DNA from: Myxococcales bacterium
Lineage (GTDB): Bacteria; Myxococcota_C; UBA6777
Assembly (NCBI GenBank): GCA_020632975.1
Contig: JACKEL010000006.1
Span: 124,001 to 188,000, forward strand
Direction of reading: 5' to 3'
Length of the DNA: 64,000 bases
Both the position numbers and the translations under genes were made by a program. A model generated the notes under the pieces. That model made no database searches. It was not told where the DNA came from and saw only the letters and a program-made list of their open reading frames with translations. The stretch's first letter is position 1; each line of letters opens with the position of its first letter. Shown here piece after piece: positions 54,484-62,879 of the stretch.

Positions 54484-54903
54484 ATGGCCACATCCTCTCC
54501 CAAAGCCAAACCAAGCCGCCCCAAAGCCCCCAAAGAGAAGGCTTCATCGCAACCCAAGAAGACGAAAAAGAAGACCGCGTCCTCTTCAGGCTCTTTGCGC
54601 CAAGAGATCCACGACTGGGTGCGCTGCGTACCTTACGGATATGTCGCAAGTTACGGTCAGATCGGCCAGATGCTTTCGCGTCCTTGCTCGGGTCTCGTGG
54701 TAGGCAAACAAATCGCCAACACACTCGAAGACATCCCTTGGTGGCGGATAGTCGGGGCAGATGGAACGCTCCTTTTGAGGAAACGCAGCATCGCGTTGGG
54801 GGATCAACAAGCCGCTCTGCTCCAAGAAGAAGGCGTAGCCTTTGATCAAGAAGGATGCGTTCAGATGAAAAAACATCAATGGAATGGGGTATTCGAAGAC
54901 TAG
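54484..54903 (+). CDS. Alkyltransferase-like protein (ATL)
   Basis: A protein of 139 residues. The first 38 residues are Lys/Pro/Ser-rich and basic. The rest matches the DNA-binding domain of O6-alkylguanine DNA alkyltransferase (PYGYVASYGQIGQML, VVGKQIANTLEDIPWWRIVGADG). At the active-site motif PCHR the protein has P85-W86-W87-R88, so the reactive Cys is replaced by Trp, as in ATL proteins, and the His is also Trp. Such proteins bind alkylated bases without transfer and hand them to nucleotide excision repair. AAGGAA precedes the ATG. Confidence 0.9.
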   Translation: MATSSPKAKPSRPKAPKEKASSQPKKTKKKTASSSGSLRQEIHDWVRCVPYGYVASYGQIGQMLSRPCSGLVVGKQIANTLEDIPWWRIVGADGTLLLRKRSIALGDQQAALLQEEGVAFDQEGCVQMKKHQWNGVFED

Positions 54904-54944
54904 AGCAGACTGGAGCAGACTGGAGCAGAAAAGGAAGGTTTGGG

Positions 54945-56660
54945 TCAGGGGGCAAGATCCAAGGTCACGTCCATCTTGAAACCCTGACGTGTAGGGAGAA
55001 AACGGAACGTCGCGAGTTCCATTCCTTGCAAAAAGGGCAAGAATCCCGCGAGTACCATGCGCGTCGAAAAGCCCAAGTTGAGTTGGTTGATGGTGCGATA
55101 CAAGTTTCGCACGCTCAACGCAACCCCCACACCGCGTCGTTGTACGAGGACTTTCGGGACATTGGAAGCAAACAAACGTTGGCCAGAAGAACGCATCGCA
55201 GCCAACGTCGAAGCGAGCGCTTTGCGGTTCAACGCGATCAGCATCGCGCGCCCTACCACCGTGAGGAACAGCGAAGTTCCAGGGGAAGGCATGATCTTGT
55301 ACATAGGCGCTCCACCCACGCCTTTGAGTTCTTTGACAGGTGGAAGGCCCTGTTTTTCCGCGATACGCGGGAGCTGTGCAAGCAAGCGCTTTGCATTTTG
55401 TGGACGACGCAACTCAAAAAGCATCACTGCTTCCACAAGGCTTGGAACGATCGCTGGACGTCGCCGAACATACGCAACGATGGCAGGATCGACACCCAAA
55501 AGCGCAAGCAGCGCGTTCCCTGTAAAGCTTGGGAGCACTTCTGTTTCCAGATCCATCCCAACCAACCGACGAAAACGAGCCAATGCAGCTTTGGGACCAC
55601 CATTGCCACGCGTGTTTCTTCGGGCCTCATCTAAGATCGAACGGAAAAACTTGTTGATGTCCACAGAGAAACGCGCCGCAAACAGCGCGTCTTTGTGCAG
55701 CATCTTCACAAGTTTGGCAGGACTCCCAGAAGTACGGCCCATCATCGAAGAAAGCTTGATGATATCTCGTTCAAGCGGTGTATCCGCATAAACAGAAGCC
55801 CGCAAGCCATTGTTGCTGACAAACAAGCCCGCAACCAACCAAGAAAAGTTCGAGCCACGCATACTGGGCGCACCAAGAGCAGAATTGCGCCCCAACAGTC
55901 GCTTGTTTTGTACAAGGAGAGCACCAAACTCACCACCGCGCAGACGTCGCATCCCTTGAAGGAAAGGTGCGTGATTCGCCATCGACTTTTGGGGAGGAAG
56001 TTGGAGAAGTCGTTTCAATACGCTTACACAATCGGGGGCTTTGCCTGCACCTGGAAGTCCAGCAGAGACATTTTTGGACTTTGCCACCATCAAGATCTTG
56101 CCTTGCAAAGCCGCATAAGCCGCCAAAGGCTCCGTGGTATTGGCATCAGGATTTGGAGAAGACGCAAACAAAGTCACGATCTTTCCGCCCGCAACGGGTG
56201 TTGCTTGACGTCGCAACGATGCACCTGCCGCAAGTTGCGTGGTCAGTCGATCCAAACCCTTGTCAAAGTCATCCAAACTGCGAAGCGTTCCCACCAAAAG
56301 AACCCACTCGGTTCCTTGGATATCGAGCATCGTGACGACGCCTGCGCCATTTTGAGCAAGACCAAGCGTCTGCAGACTCGCAGCACTCAGCAAATCAATG
56401 TTGCTTTGCGTCTTGATTTGCCCCAAAAAGGCCCGAACCTGCGCCCCCATGGGATTCTTTTTCTCTAAGTTCGTCAAAAGACCGTTCAAGCGCGTAGGCA
56501 GACGTCGCAAGACAGGCGCCCAAGCCACAACTTCAACGCGTGCAGGCACATGCAACATCAACGAACGCAGCGTGGGAGACAGTGTCCCAGCTTGAGATGA
56601 TGAAGCACCCATACAGAGCATCGCAGCGAGAATTATTCCACGGACCAACCGCAAACCCAT
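54945..56660 (-). CDS. Secreted DUF3352-like hypothetical protein
   Basis: A protein of 571 residues. Signal peptide with cleavage near SSSQA-GTLSP. The mature protein has hydrophobic helices, Ala/Leu/Arg-rich stretches and beta segments in a repeating pattern resembling DUF3352-type proteins that occur in myxobacteria; I am not sure of the family. No catalytic motif is seen and it is likely periplasmic or outer-membrane associated. GAGGAG lies six nucleotides before the ATG. The TlpA-like gene lies 12 bp upstream on the same strand, so the two are probably one transcript. Confidence 0.65.
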   Translation of the reverse strand: MGLRLVRGIILAAMLCMGASSSQAGTLSPTLRSLMLHVPARVEVVAWAPVLRRLPTRLNGLLTNLEKKNPMGAQVRAFLGQIKTQSNIDLLSAASLQTLGLAQNGAGVVTMLDIQGTEWVLLVGTLRSLDDFDKGLDRLTTQLAAGASLRRQATPVAGGKIVTLFASSPNPDANTTEPLAAYAALQGKILMVAKSKNVSAGLPGAGKAPDCVSVLKRLLQLPPQKSMANHAPFLQGMRRLRGGEFGALLVQNKRLLGRNSALGAPSMRGSNFSWLVAGLFVSNNGLRASVYADTPLERDIIKLSSMMGRTSGSPAKLVKMLHKDALFAARFSVDINKFFRSILDEARRNTRGNGGPKAALARFRRLVGMDLETEVLPSFTGNALLALLGVDPAIVAYVRRRPAIVPSLVEAVMLFELRRPQNAKRLLAQLPRIAEKQGLPPVKELKGVGGAPMYKIMPSPGTSLFLTVVGRAMLIALNRKALASTLAAMRSSGQRLFASNVPKVLVQRRGVGVALSVRNLYRTINQLNLGFSTRMVLAGFLPFLQGMELATFRFLPTRQGFKMDVTLDLAP

Positions 56661-56672
56661 CCAAGTCTCCTC

Positions 56673-57734
56673 TTATTTTTTCGATGCTTGATAACGCTTC
56701 AGCATCTGATCCAATGCTTCGCCGATCTTTTCGCCACCACCAGAATGAACATCGCGGACCACACCCATTGGATCGATCAAGACGAAGGTGGGGACTTTCA
56801 AGATCTGATAGCGCGCAGAGATCACGCCCTTGGCATCCGCCAACACGGGGCATTGGAGTTTGTGTTCATTGATAAAGGTCTTGAGCATATCTTTGCGCAA
56901 ATCGTCGTCCACTTGCGCGTACGTCAAAAGATGGAAGCGACCTTTGTTCTTTTGTGCGTACTTATCGAGCGGAGGGAGCGTTTTGCGGCAGTGAGGGCAG
57001 CCCACAGACCAAAAAACCAAGATCGTCGGGGCTCGACTGGGACCCGAAGTGGGCCACGTCACCTTGATGCTTGGCAATGCAGGCTCAGAGCGATAGACAG
57101 GGGCTTTCTTTCCAACCAAATCCAACGGATTGGGGGAAGCTCCAGGCGCTCTTGTGTAGGGGATATCTTTGTGTGCAGCGACATCTCGCAACGCCTTAAA
57201 CAGAGACATCCCTGGACGCACCGTTTCTGTGAGCGACGACGCATTCGAGAGACGGAGATAGCCTTTGACGGTCACCACAGAATAAGAAGGGACATGTCGT
57301 GTCAGTGTGACATAGGCCAACAGTCCGCGGCTATCATCGATCAAAACAGGCAAAGTCACTTTCAATTTTTGCAAGCGCGCAAAGACCTTTTTGACTTCTT
57401 TCAAGCTGTTGACCTTGGTGATCGCCAAGAAGCGGATCTTGTCTTTGAAAAAGGGCAACATCGCGGTTGCATTTGCGGCTTGAAGCTCGGCCTCGGAGCC
57501 CTTGTGTCCAGGAAGAAAGTACATCATCGCGATGGGGATCTTGCCCACCACATCGGTAAAATTGAAGTCACGAAGGTAAGGTTTTGCTGAAGGAGCGGCA
57601 GCTTGGATATATTTCACCTTAAAAGGTGGAAAGCGAAAGCCTTTTTGTGCAGACCCTGCAGAAGCCGTGCTTGTCATCCACCCCAGCCCAAGGAGGGCCA
57701 CCGCCAACATACCGAAAAAAGTAAAACGTCGCAT
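56673..57734 (-). CDS. Secreted protein with two thioredoxin-like domains (TlpA-type)
   Basis: A protein of 353 residues. Signal peptide (MRRFTFFGMLAVALLGLGW, cleavage near TASAG). The first domain (about 50-190) is thioredoxin-like without a CxxC. The second (about 195-350) has LVFWSVGCPHCRKTLPPL (redox CPHC), a cis-Pro in KVPTFVLID and a conserved Gly. It is expected to reduce or transfer disulfides in the periplasm. I used the ATG at 57734; the ribosome site is weak. It ends 12 bp before the DUF3352-like gene on the same strand. Confidence 0.87.
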   Translation of the reverse strand: MRRFTFFGMLAVALLGLGWMTSTASAGSAQKGFRFPPFKVKYIQAAAPSAKPYLRDFNFTDVVGKIPIAMMYFLPGHKGSEAELQAANATAMLPFFKDKIRFLAITKVNSLKEVKKVFARLQKLKVTLPVLIDDSRGLLAYVTLTRHVPSYSVVTVKGYLRLSNASSLTETVRPGMSLFKALRDVAAHKDIPYTRAPGASPNPLDLVGKKAPVYRSEPALPSIKVTWPTSGPSRAPTILVFWSVGCPHCRKTLPPLDKYAQKNKGRFHLLTYAQVDDDLRKDMLKTFINEHKLQCPVLADAKGVISARYQILKVPTFVLIDPMGVVRDVHSGGGEKIGEALDQMLKRYQASKK

Positions 57735-57759
57735 CTCTTTTTCCCACATCCAAGTGTCT

Positions 57760-59214
57760 CTATTTTCCGATACAAAATCGCGAAAAGATCGCATCCAAGA
57801 TATCTTCTGAGGAGACCTGCCCTGTAATCTCCACCAAAGCTTGCCGCGCAGAGCGCAGATCTTCGGCAAGAAACTCAGGGCCCAAGGTGGCTCCTTGTTG
57901 AAGCGCCTTTTCGAGACAAGCCGAGGCCTTCTGCAAAGCCCGATGTTGGCGTTCATTGGTGATCACCAACTCATGTGCAGGGGCCGTCTCTTCCATATAA
58001 TCATGTAACCACTGTCGCAGCGATTCCAATCCCTCACCACTCTGACAACTGACAGAAAAGGTCGCGAGTGGCGAGAAGATTGAGAGATCTTCTTGGGACA
58101 TCTTGGGAGGAAGATCCACTTTGTTCAAGATCAAAACCGTTGGACGTCCTGCACAGACCTGTGCAACCTCCCGATCTTCTTGATCAAAAGAACGCGATCG
58201 ATCCATCACGGCAAACAACAGTTGTGCTTCTCCTGCCGCCCGCAAAGCTCGCTGAACCCCGATCTGTTCGATGTCATCGTGAGTATAGCTTGTGGCTTCA
58301 TCAGAAGAGGAATGTTCGCCCCCTTTCAAGCGCGGTGTATCCGCGTCTTCAGAGGATGGGCGATGCCGCAAACCCGCCGAGTCGATCAAGCGAAGTTGGA
58401 GTCCACCCAAAGCGATCTGCGCCTCGAGAAGATCGCGCGTCGTTCCAGGGAGCGGCGTCACGATGGCTCGATCATCCCCATGCAACCGATTAAAGAGGCT
58501 GGACTTCCCTGCATTGGGACGCCCCAACAACAACAAAGACCAACCTTTTTGAAGCTGCTTGCCTTGTGCATACGAGTCGCACAAACGCATCACTTCTGTC
58601 TCAAAAGCCCGTAGCTCATTGAAGATCAACTGAACAGACGCATCAAGCGCAGGATCGAACTCTTCAGGAAAGTCGATCCAACTTTCCACACGCACCGCCA
58701 ACGTCAAAGAACGCTCAGCAAGTTCATCGAGGTATTCTTTGAGGTGTCCTTGGAGATGGCGGCGTGCGACGTTTAGGGCCTGCTCGTTCTTGGCCGCGAT
58801 CAAGTCCACGATGGCCTCAGCACGCGTAAGATCGATGCGCCCATTAAGGAAGGCCCTTCGCGTAAACTCCCCAGCATCCGCCGTTCTTGCCCCTTGATCC
58901 AGCACAGAACGCAAGATCTGCAACAGATTCAGGCGGCCTCCGTGCATCTGGAGTTCGATTACGTCGTCGCCTGTATAAGAGCGACCTGCGGGCATCCACA
59001 CGGCCAGTCCTTCGTCGAGGACTTCTCCTTCCGCATCGAGACAGCTTCCCAGATACAAACGATGCGGCTCCCAACGGTCGGTAGGTACAGGGGAACGAAA
59101 GACCTTCTCTACAATCGAACGCGCCAGAGGCCCGCTGATCCGCACAACGCCGATCCCGCCCTCTCCAAGCGCCGTAGCAATCGCAGCGATGGTGTCACGA
59201 GATGATATTTGCAA
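57760..59214 (-). CDS. mnmE: tRNA modification GTPase MnmE
   Basis: A protein of 484 residues that, with MnmG, modifies U34 of certain tRNAs. The start chosen is a TTG at 59214 with AAGGA seven nucleotides upstream, giving the usual N-terminus DTIAAIATALGEGGIGVVRISG; a TTG at 59265 lacks a ribosome site. G-domain: LGRPNAGKSSLFNRL (G1), LPGTTRD (G2), IDSAG (G3), NKVD (G4). The C-terminus ends in CIGK, the catalytic Cys motif. After IDSAGLR, in the switch II region, there is an insertion of about 25 polar residues (Ser/Asp/Glu-rich) not present in E. coli MnmE. Confidence 0.96.
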   Translation of the reverse strand: MQISSRDTIAAIATALGEGGIGVVRISGPLARSIVEKVFRSPVPTDRWEPHRLYLGSCLDAEGEVLDEGLAVWMPAGRSYTGDDVIELQMHGGRLNLLQILRSVLDQGARTADAGEFTRRAFLNGRIDLTRAEAIVDLIAAKNEQALNVARRHLQGHLKEYLDELAERSLTLAVRVESWIDFPEEFDPALDASVQLIFNELRAFETEVMRLCDSYAQGKQLQKGWSLLLLGRPNAGKSSLFNRLHGDDRAIVTPLPGTTRDLLEAQIALGGLQLRLIDSAGLRHRPSSEDADTPRLKGGEHSSSDEATSYTHDDIEQIGVQRALRAAGEAQLLFAVMDRSRSFDQEDREVAQVCAGRPTVLILNKVDLPPKMSQEDLSIFSPLATFSVSCQSGEGLESLRQWLHDYMEETAPAHELVITNERQHRALQKASACLEKALQQGATLGPEFLAEDLRSARQALVEITGQVSSEDILDAIFSRFCIGK

Positions 59215-59283
59215 GCTTCTTTCCTTCTCTCCCAAGATCGTGGTCGGCTTCTTTCCATGCGCCAACCCACAAGAAAACGTGGC

Positions 59284-60078
59284 TTAGATACAAGAGATCC
59301 GTCCACCATCCACAGGCAAACAAACGCCACGGATATAAGAGGCGGCAGGCGATGCAAGAAACGCGATCGTCGCCCCCAACTCTTCAGCCTTGCCCAAACG
59401 ACCTTCAGGGATCGACTTGACCCAAGCATCTTCAACATCGTTGACGCCGATGCCTGCGGACTCTGCGCGCGACTGTGCCAAAGAAGCAAGACGCTCAGTC
59501 ATCGTAAAACCTGGAAGGATGCTGTTGATCGTAATCCCTGCGGGAAGTTCATTGGCAAGTGTCTTGGCCCAAGAAGCCATCGCTCCACGGATGGTATTGC
59601 TCACCCCCAAACCAGGGATCGGCTGACGCACAGAGGTCGAAAGAACATTGATGATTCGCCCGTATCCTTCGGCTTCCATCCCAGGCAAGACCAGTTTCAA
59701 GATGCGTTGGGAAGCAAACAAATGGCGACCCAAAGCTTTCTCAAAGTCCTGCTCATCCGCATCCACCAAACGCCCAGGGGCTGGACCGCCAGTGTTGTTG
59801 ATCCAGATATGCACGGGCCCATGTTGCGCAAGATGCTCGCTCAACAAACGCTCCAAGCCATCGCGATCATCCAAGTCCGCGACAAGTGCCAAAGCGCGCG
59901 CAGCACCTTCATTTTCCAAAGCAGGTAAAAGTCCCGTGAGACGGTCTTTTCTGCGTGCGAGAACAGTAATCTTCGCTCCCATCGAGGCCATCACGCGGGC
60001 AGAAGCTTCTCCAATCCCCGCGCTCCCTCCACAAACAAGGGCGTGCTTTCCTTCAAGGGTGAATCCGTACTGTTTCAC
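59284..60078 (-). CDS. SDR family oxidoreductase with atypical catalytic motif
   Basis: A protein of 264 residues with the NAD(P) Rossmann motif ALVCGGSAGIGEASA and the NNTGGPAPG element. At the usual YxxxK catalytic position the sequence is SNTIRGAM, so Tyr and Lys are not seen; NVLSTSVRQ supplies a Ser. From memory, this SN-x-x-R form occurs in a small SDR subgroup related to 3-oxoacyl reductases, of uncertain activity. GTG start with AAGGAG seven nucleotides upstream. It overlaps the peroxiredoxin end by 4 bp (GTGA), so the two are co-translated. Confidence 0.9.
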   Translation of the reverse strand: MKQYGFTLEGKHALVCGGSAGIGEASARVMASMGAKITVLARRKDRLTGLLPALENEGAARALALVADLDDRDGLERLLSEHLAQHGPVHIWINNTGGPAPGRLVDADEQDFEKALGRHLFASQRILKLVLPGMEAEGYGRIINVLSTSVRQPIPGLGVSNTIRGAMASWAKTLANELPAGITINSILPGFTMTERLASLAQSRAESAGIGVNDVEDAWVKSIPEGRLGKAEELGATIAFLASPAASYIRGVCLPVDGGRISCI

Positions 60079-60545
60079 GCGGCGGCTCCTTTCAGGACTT
60101 TGACGATCTCAAGCGCGCGCTCTGCGTGGACATGCATGTTGAATTCATTGGAAAAAGCTTCCGCGATCTCCATCTTTTTGGGGTCCACCACGAAGGTCGC
60201 GCGGCGCACTTTCAAAAAGCCCCCCAAACGCAACACACCAAAAGTCTTGCTCAACGACTTGTCGTGATCAGCGATCAGCGCGAAAGGAAGTTGGTAAGCC
60301 TCACGGAACTTTTCGTGCTTTTCGTCGCTATCAAGGCTGATACCAAAGATCGCGGCCCCTTCTTGTTGAAGGTCACCAAAAGAATCGCGGAAATAACACA
60401 CCTCTTTGGTACAACCAGGCGTAAAGTCCCCTGGATAAAAGAAAAAGATCACACCATTGCGATCTTTTAACTCACTGAGACGATACGTTTCACCTGCTGA
60501 AGTTTTGAACGAAAAGTCTGGCAGTTGATCACCTTTTTTCTTCAT
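60075..60545 (-). CDS. Peroxiredoxin (Bcp/AhpC-TSA family)
   Basis: A protein of 156 residues. The peroxidatic Cys is in FFFYPGDFTPGCTKEVCYF; the C-T-K-E-V-C spacing (a second Cys five residues on) is the Bcp-type arrangement. It would reduce hydroperoxides with thiols. The ATG at 60545 has AAGGAGGG seven nucleotides upstream. It ends with an overlap with the SDR gene. The cytoplasmic operon of two genes may handle redox or detoxification. Confidence 0.92.
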   Translation of the reverse strand: MKKKGDQLPDFSFKTSAGETYRLSELKDRNGVIFFFYPGDFTPGCTKEVCYFRDSFGDLQQEGAAIFGISLDSDEKHEKFREAYQLPFALIADHDKSLSKTFGVLRLGGFLKVRRATFVVDPKKMEIAEAFSNEFNMHVHAERALEIVKVLKGAAA

Positions 60546-60919
60546 GTGCGAACCCTCCTTCTTTTCACGATTTTTCAAAAAAAGTCCTTGGCAGGCAGTT
60601 ATAGGACCACACCCAACGATCCGCAAGGCGCACCCCACAGAACACTCACCAAAGCTTCATCTTTTTTTCGCGTTTTTTTTGCTTCGCCCTAGATACGCGG
60701 GGTATCCTGAGATAAAGGCGCAAAGTGTCTGCTTACAGAAATAGCCGATACCCCGCCCCAGGCGCAAAGGACCTAATCGCCGAGGTTCGACTTACAGCCC
60801 CGTCATTCGGACATTACAGAACACCAAACCAAGGGGCTCATCCGACGAACCAAGCGTTTCGTTCGCGCCTGCTCAACAGACTCGGACGCATCACACGTCC
60901 ACAGCACACGGGGTTCTCG
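60546..60919. other. Long intergenic leader upstream of ddl
   Basis: About 370 bp between the divergent peroxiredoxin and ddl genes with no credible gene. A T-rich stretch (60661-60680) is followed by a perfect 10-bp inverted repeat GCGGGGTATC (60697-60706) and GATACCCCGC (60747-60756) enclosing 40 bases, in which GGC/GCC and TCTG/CAGA can pair. GGCGCAAAG occurs at 60717-60725 and 60761-60769. It looks like a structured leader or a binding region; it did not match a riboswitch I know well. Confidence 0.5.
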
Positions 60920-61849
60920 ATGAACACAATCGATTGGAAAACAAAACGCATCGGTTTGTTGTACGGCGGTCTTTCTTCAGAACGTGAAGTCTCCCTCAAA
61001 ACAGGGGAAGCGATGGCCAGCGCCCTTGAGCGCCGTGGTTATCAGGTCCAACGTATCGACGTGGATCGCAACCTTCCAGTCGCCTTGAAAGAACATGCAA
61101 TCGACGTTGCAGTAATCGCACTCCACGGGAAATACGGTGAAGATGGATGTGTTCAGGGCATGCTTGAATTGATGGGCATCCCCTACACAGGCTCTGGCGT
61201 CCAAGCATCCGCCATCGCGATGCACAAGACCCTCAGCAAAAAGCTTTTCATCGCAGCAGGACTCCCCACTCCCGCTTATCACGAGATGACCGCTGGCGAA
61301 CTTTGCCACACCGATCTCGCAAGCCTCGATTGCCCCCAAGGTGCCGTGGTCAAACCACCCAGCGAAGGCTCTAGCGTCGGGATCTCGATCTGCCGCGATG
61401 ACGAAGCCCTGCAAAAAGCTGCACAAAGCTTCGATCCCGCAACGCCCCTTCTTGTGGAAGCTTTTGTCGATGGTGGCGAACTTACCGTGGCGATCCTCAG
61501 CGATCAAGCCGCGATGCCCCTGCAAATCGTCCCAGCAGAGGGCTTTTATGACTACCAAGCCAAGTACCAACGCCACGATACACAATATCTCTGTCCCGCT
61601 CCTATCAGCGAGGCTTTGCTCGCCGAAACGCAACGTCTCGCTCTGGGCGCTCACCAAGCACTGGGTTGCCGCGGTGTCACGCGAGTCGACCTCATGCTCG
61701 ATAAAGAGGACACACTCTGGCTCCTCGAAGTCAACACACTCCCTGGCATGACGGCCACAAGCCTTACGCCCAAGATGGCTGCGCAACGCGGGATGTCTTT
61801 CGAGGATCTTTGCGAGTTGATCCTCAAAGACGCTTCTTTGAATCGTTAA
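60920..61849 (+). CDS. ddl: D-alanine--D-alanine ligase
   Basis: A protein of 309 residues, ATP-grasp ligase making the D-Ala-D-Ala of peptidoglycan in the cytoplasm. Motifs: IGLLYGGLSSEREVSLKTG, ALHGKYGEDGCVQG, PYTGSGVQASAIAMHKTLSK, VKPPSEGSSVGIS, LEVNTLPGMTATSL. I used the ATG at 60920; the preceding ribosome site is weak. It heads a group with ftsQ and ftsA, the end of a division and cell-wall cluster. Confidence 0.96.
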   Translation: MNTIDWKTKRIGLLYGGLSSEREVSLKTGEAMASALERRGYQVQRIDVDRNLPVALKEHAIDVAVIALHGKYGEDGCVQGMLELMGIPYTGSGVQASAIAMHKTLSKKLFIAAGLPTPAYHEMTAGELCHTDLASLDCPQGAVVKPPSEGSSVGISICRDDEALQKAAQSFDPATPLLVEAFVDGGELTVAILSDQAAMPLQIVPAEGFYDYQAKYQRHDTQYLCPAPISEALLAETQRLALGAHQALGCRGVTRVDLMLDKEDTLWLLEVNTLPGMTATSLTPKMAAQRGMSFEDLCELILKDASLNR

Positions 61850-61921
61850 GACACCCAACAAGCGCGCAAGATCCCCAAACCACGGTCCGACACACAAGAC
61901 CCTCAACGCCCAGAGAAACTG

Positions 61922-62806
61922 ATGAAACGATCCAAGCCACCCTTTGGCCTCCAACGTCGTAACCGTCGTCGTGTCCCCACCGCCGTTCGTGTGCGGATCT
62001 TTGCGCGCCTTTTCTCCAGGCTTGTTCGCTTTGGGCGCCCCCTGCTCGCACCCCTGTTTCTGCTTTTCTTGGCCCAGCAAATCCACGCTTATGCGCTGCG
62101 TACCTCCTTTTTTGCACTGCGCGAAGTCAAGATCACCCAGAATCAACCGCTCTCCAAAGAAAAGCTCCTCAAGATCGCAGGCATCCAACACGGACAGAAC
62201 CTCTTGGCAACCGATCTGCGTAAAGCCGCAAAGCGCTTGAGAGATTATCCCCATATCGCGAGCGCACGACTACGCCGCGATCTCCCAAATCGCCTTGTGT
62301 TCGATGTTACCGTGTACCGACCTGCCGCGATCCTGCAACTCAATCATCCTTACTTCATTGACGCAGTAGGACGCATCTTCGCACGCGTCAATGATGATCC
62401 CAGCGCACGCGATCTCATCCGCATCAGCGGCTTCGATCGCAAAGAGATCGATCACAATCCCAAAGCCTTTCGCGATCTCTTTCGTCAAACTCTTGCGCTG
62501 CGAGACCTCTATCATCAACTTCGCCTCACAAAACAACAACCTTTGCGCGAGATCCAAGTCGATCCTGTGCTAGGTTATATTCTTCATGCTGGCGATGGAC
62601 GCATCTATCTTGGACATGATCACTTTCGTCAAAGACTCCTACGCGTCCGAAAGATCTACAAGTTCTTCGCGCAACAAGGCGTTCGTTCTCTGCGATACAT
62701 CTACGCAAACCAACAACAACACCCTGAGCGCGTAACCGTCCGCCTCGCTGACGCTGTTCCCATGGCCGAAAAGCCTCCAAAGCCCGAGCGCGGACAACAA
62801 CACTAA
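61922..62806 (+). CDS. ftsQ: Cell division protein FtsQ
   Basis: A protein of 294 residues. Arg-rich cytoplasmic N-terminus, one membrane helix (about 40-58), then a POTRA domain (FFALREVKITQNQPLSKEKL, AGIQHGQNLLATD, HIASARLRRDLPNRL) and the FtsQ/DivIB beta domain (PYFIDAVGRIFARV). It is a bitopic divisome protein of the periplasm. Weak ribosome site. It lies between ddl and ftsA in the classic order. Confidence 0.93.
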   Translation: MKRSKPPFGLQRRNRRRVPTAVRVRIFARLFSRLVRFGRPLLAPLFLLFLAQQIHAYALRTSFFALREVKITQNQPLSKEKLLKIAGIQHGQNLLATDLRKAAKRLRDYPHIASARLRRDLPNRLVFDVTVYRPAAILQLNHPYFIDAVGRIFARVNDDPSARDLIRISGFDRKEIDHNPKAFRDLFRQTLALRDLYHQLRLTKQQPLREIQVDPVLGYILHAGDGRIYLGHDHFRQRLLRVRKIYKFFAQQGVRSLRYIYANQQQHPERVTVRLADAVPMAEKPPKPERGQQH

Positions 62807-62879
62807 GCAACCACTTTTTGCATTTTCCCTTTGACTTCAAACCCTTGACTCAGACCCTAGCAACGAATCGAGTGCGTCC

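Noticed and set aside
60690..60800. c-di-GMP-I riboswitch before ddl.
   Set aside because: Only a CGCAAAG-like string and a stem were seen; the conserved upstream GGCAAACC part is missing, so the class cannot be assigned.
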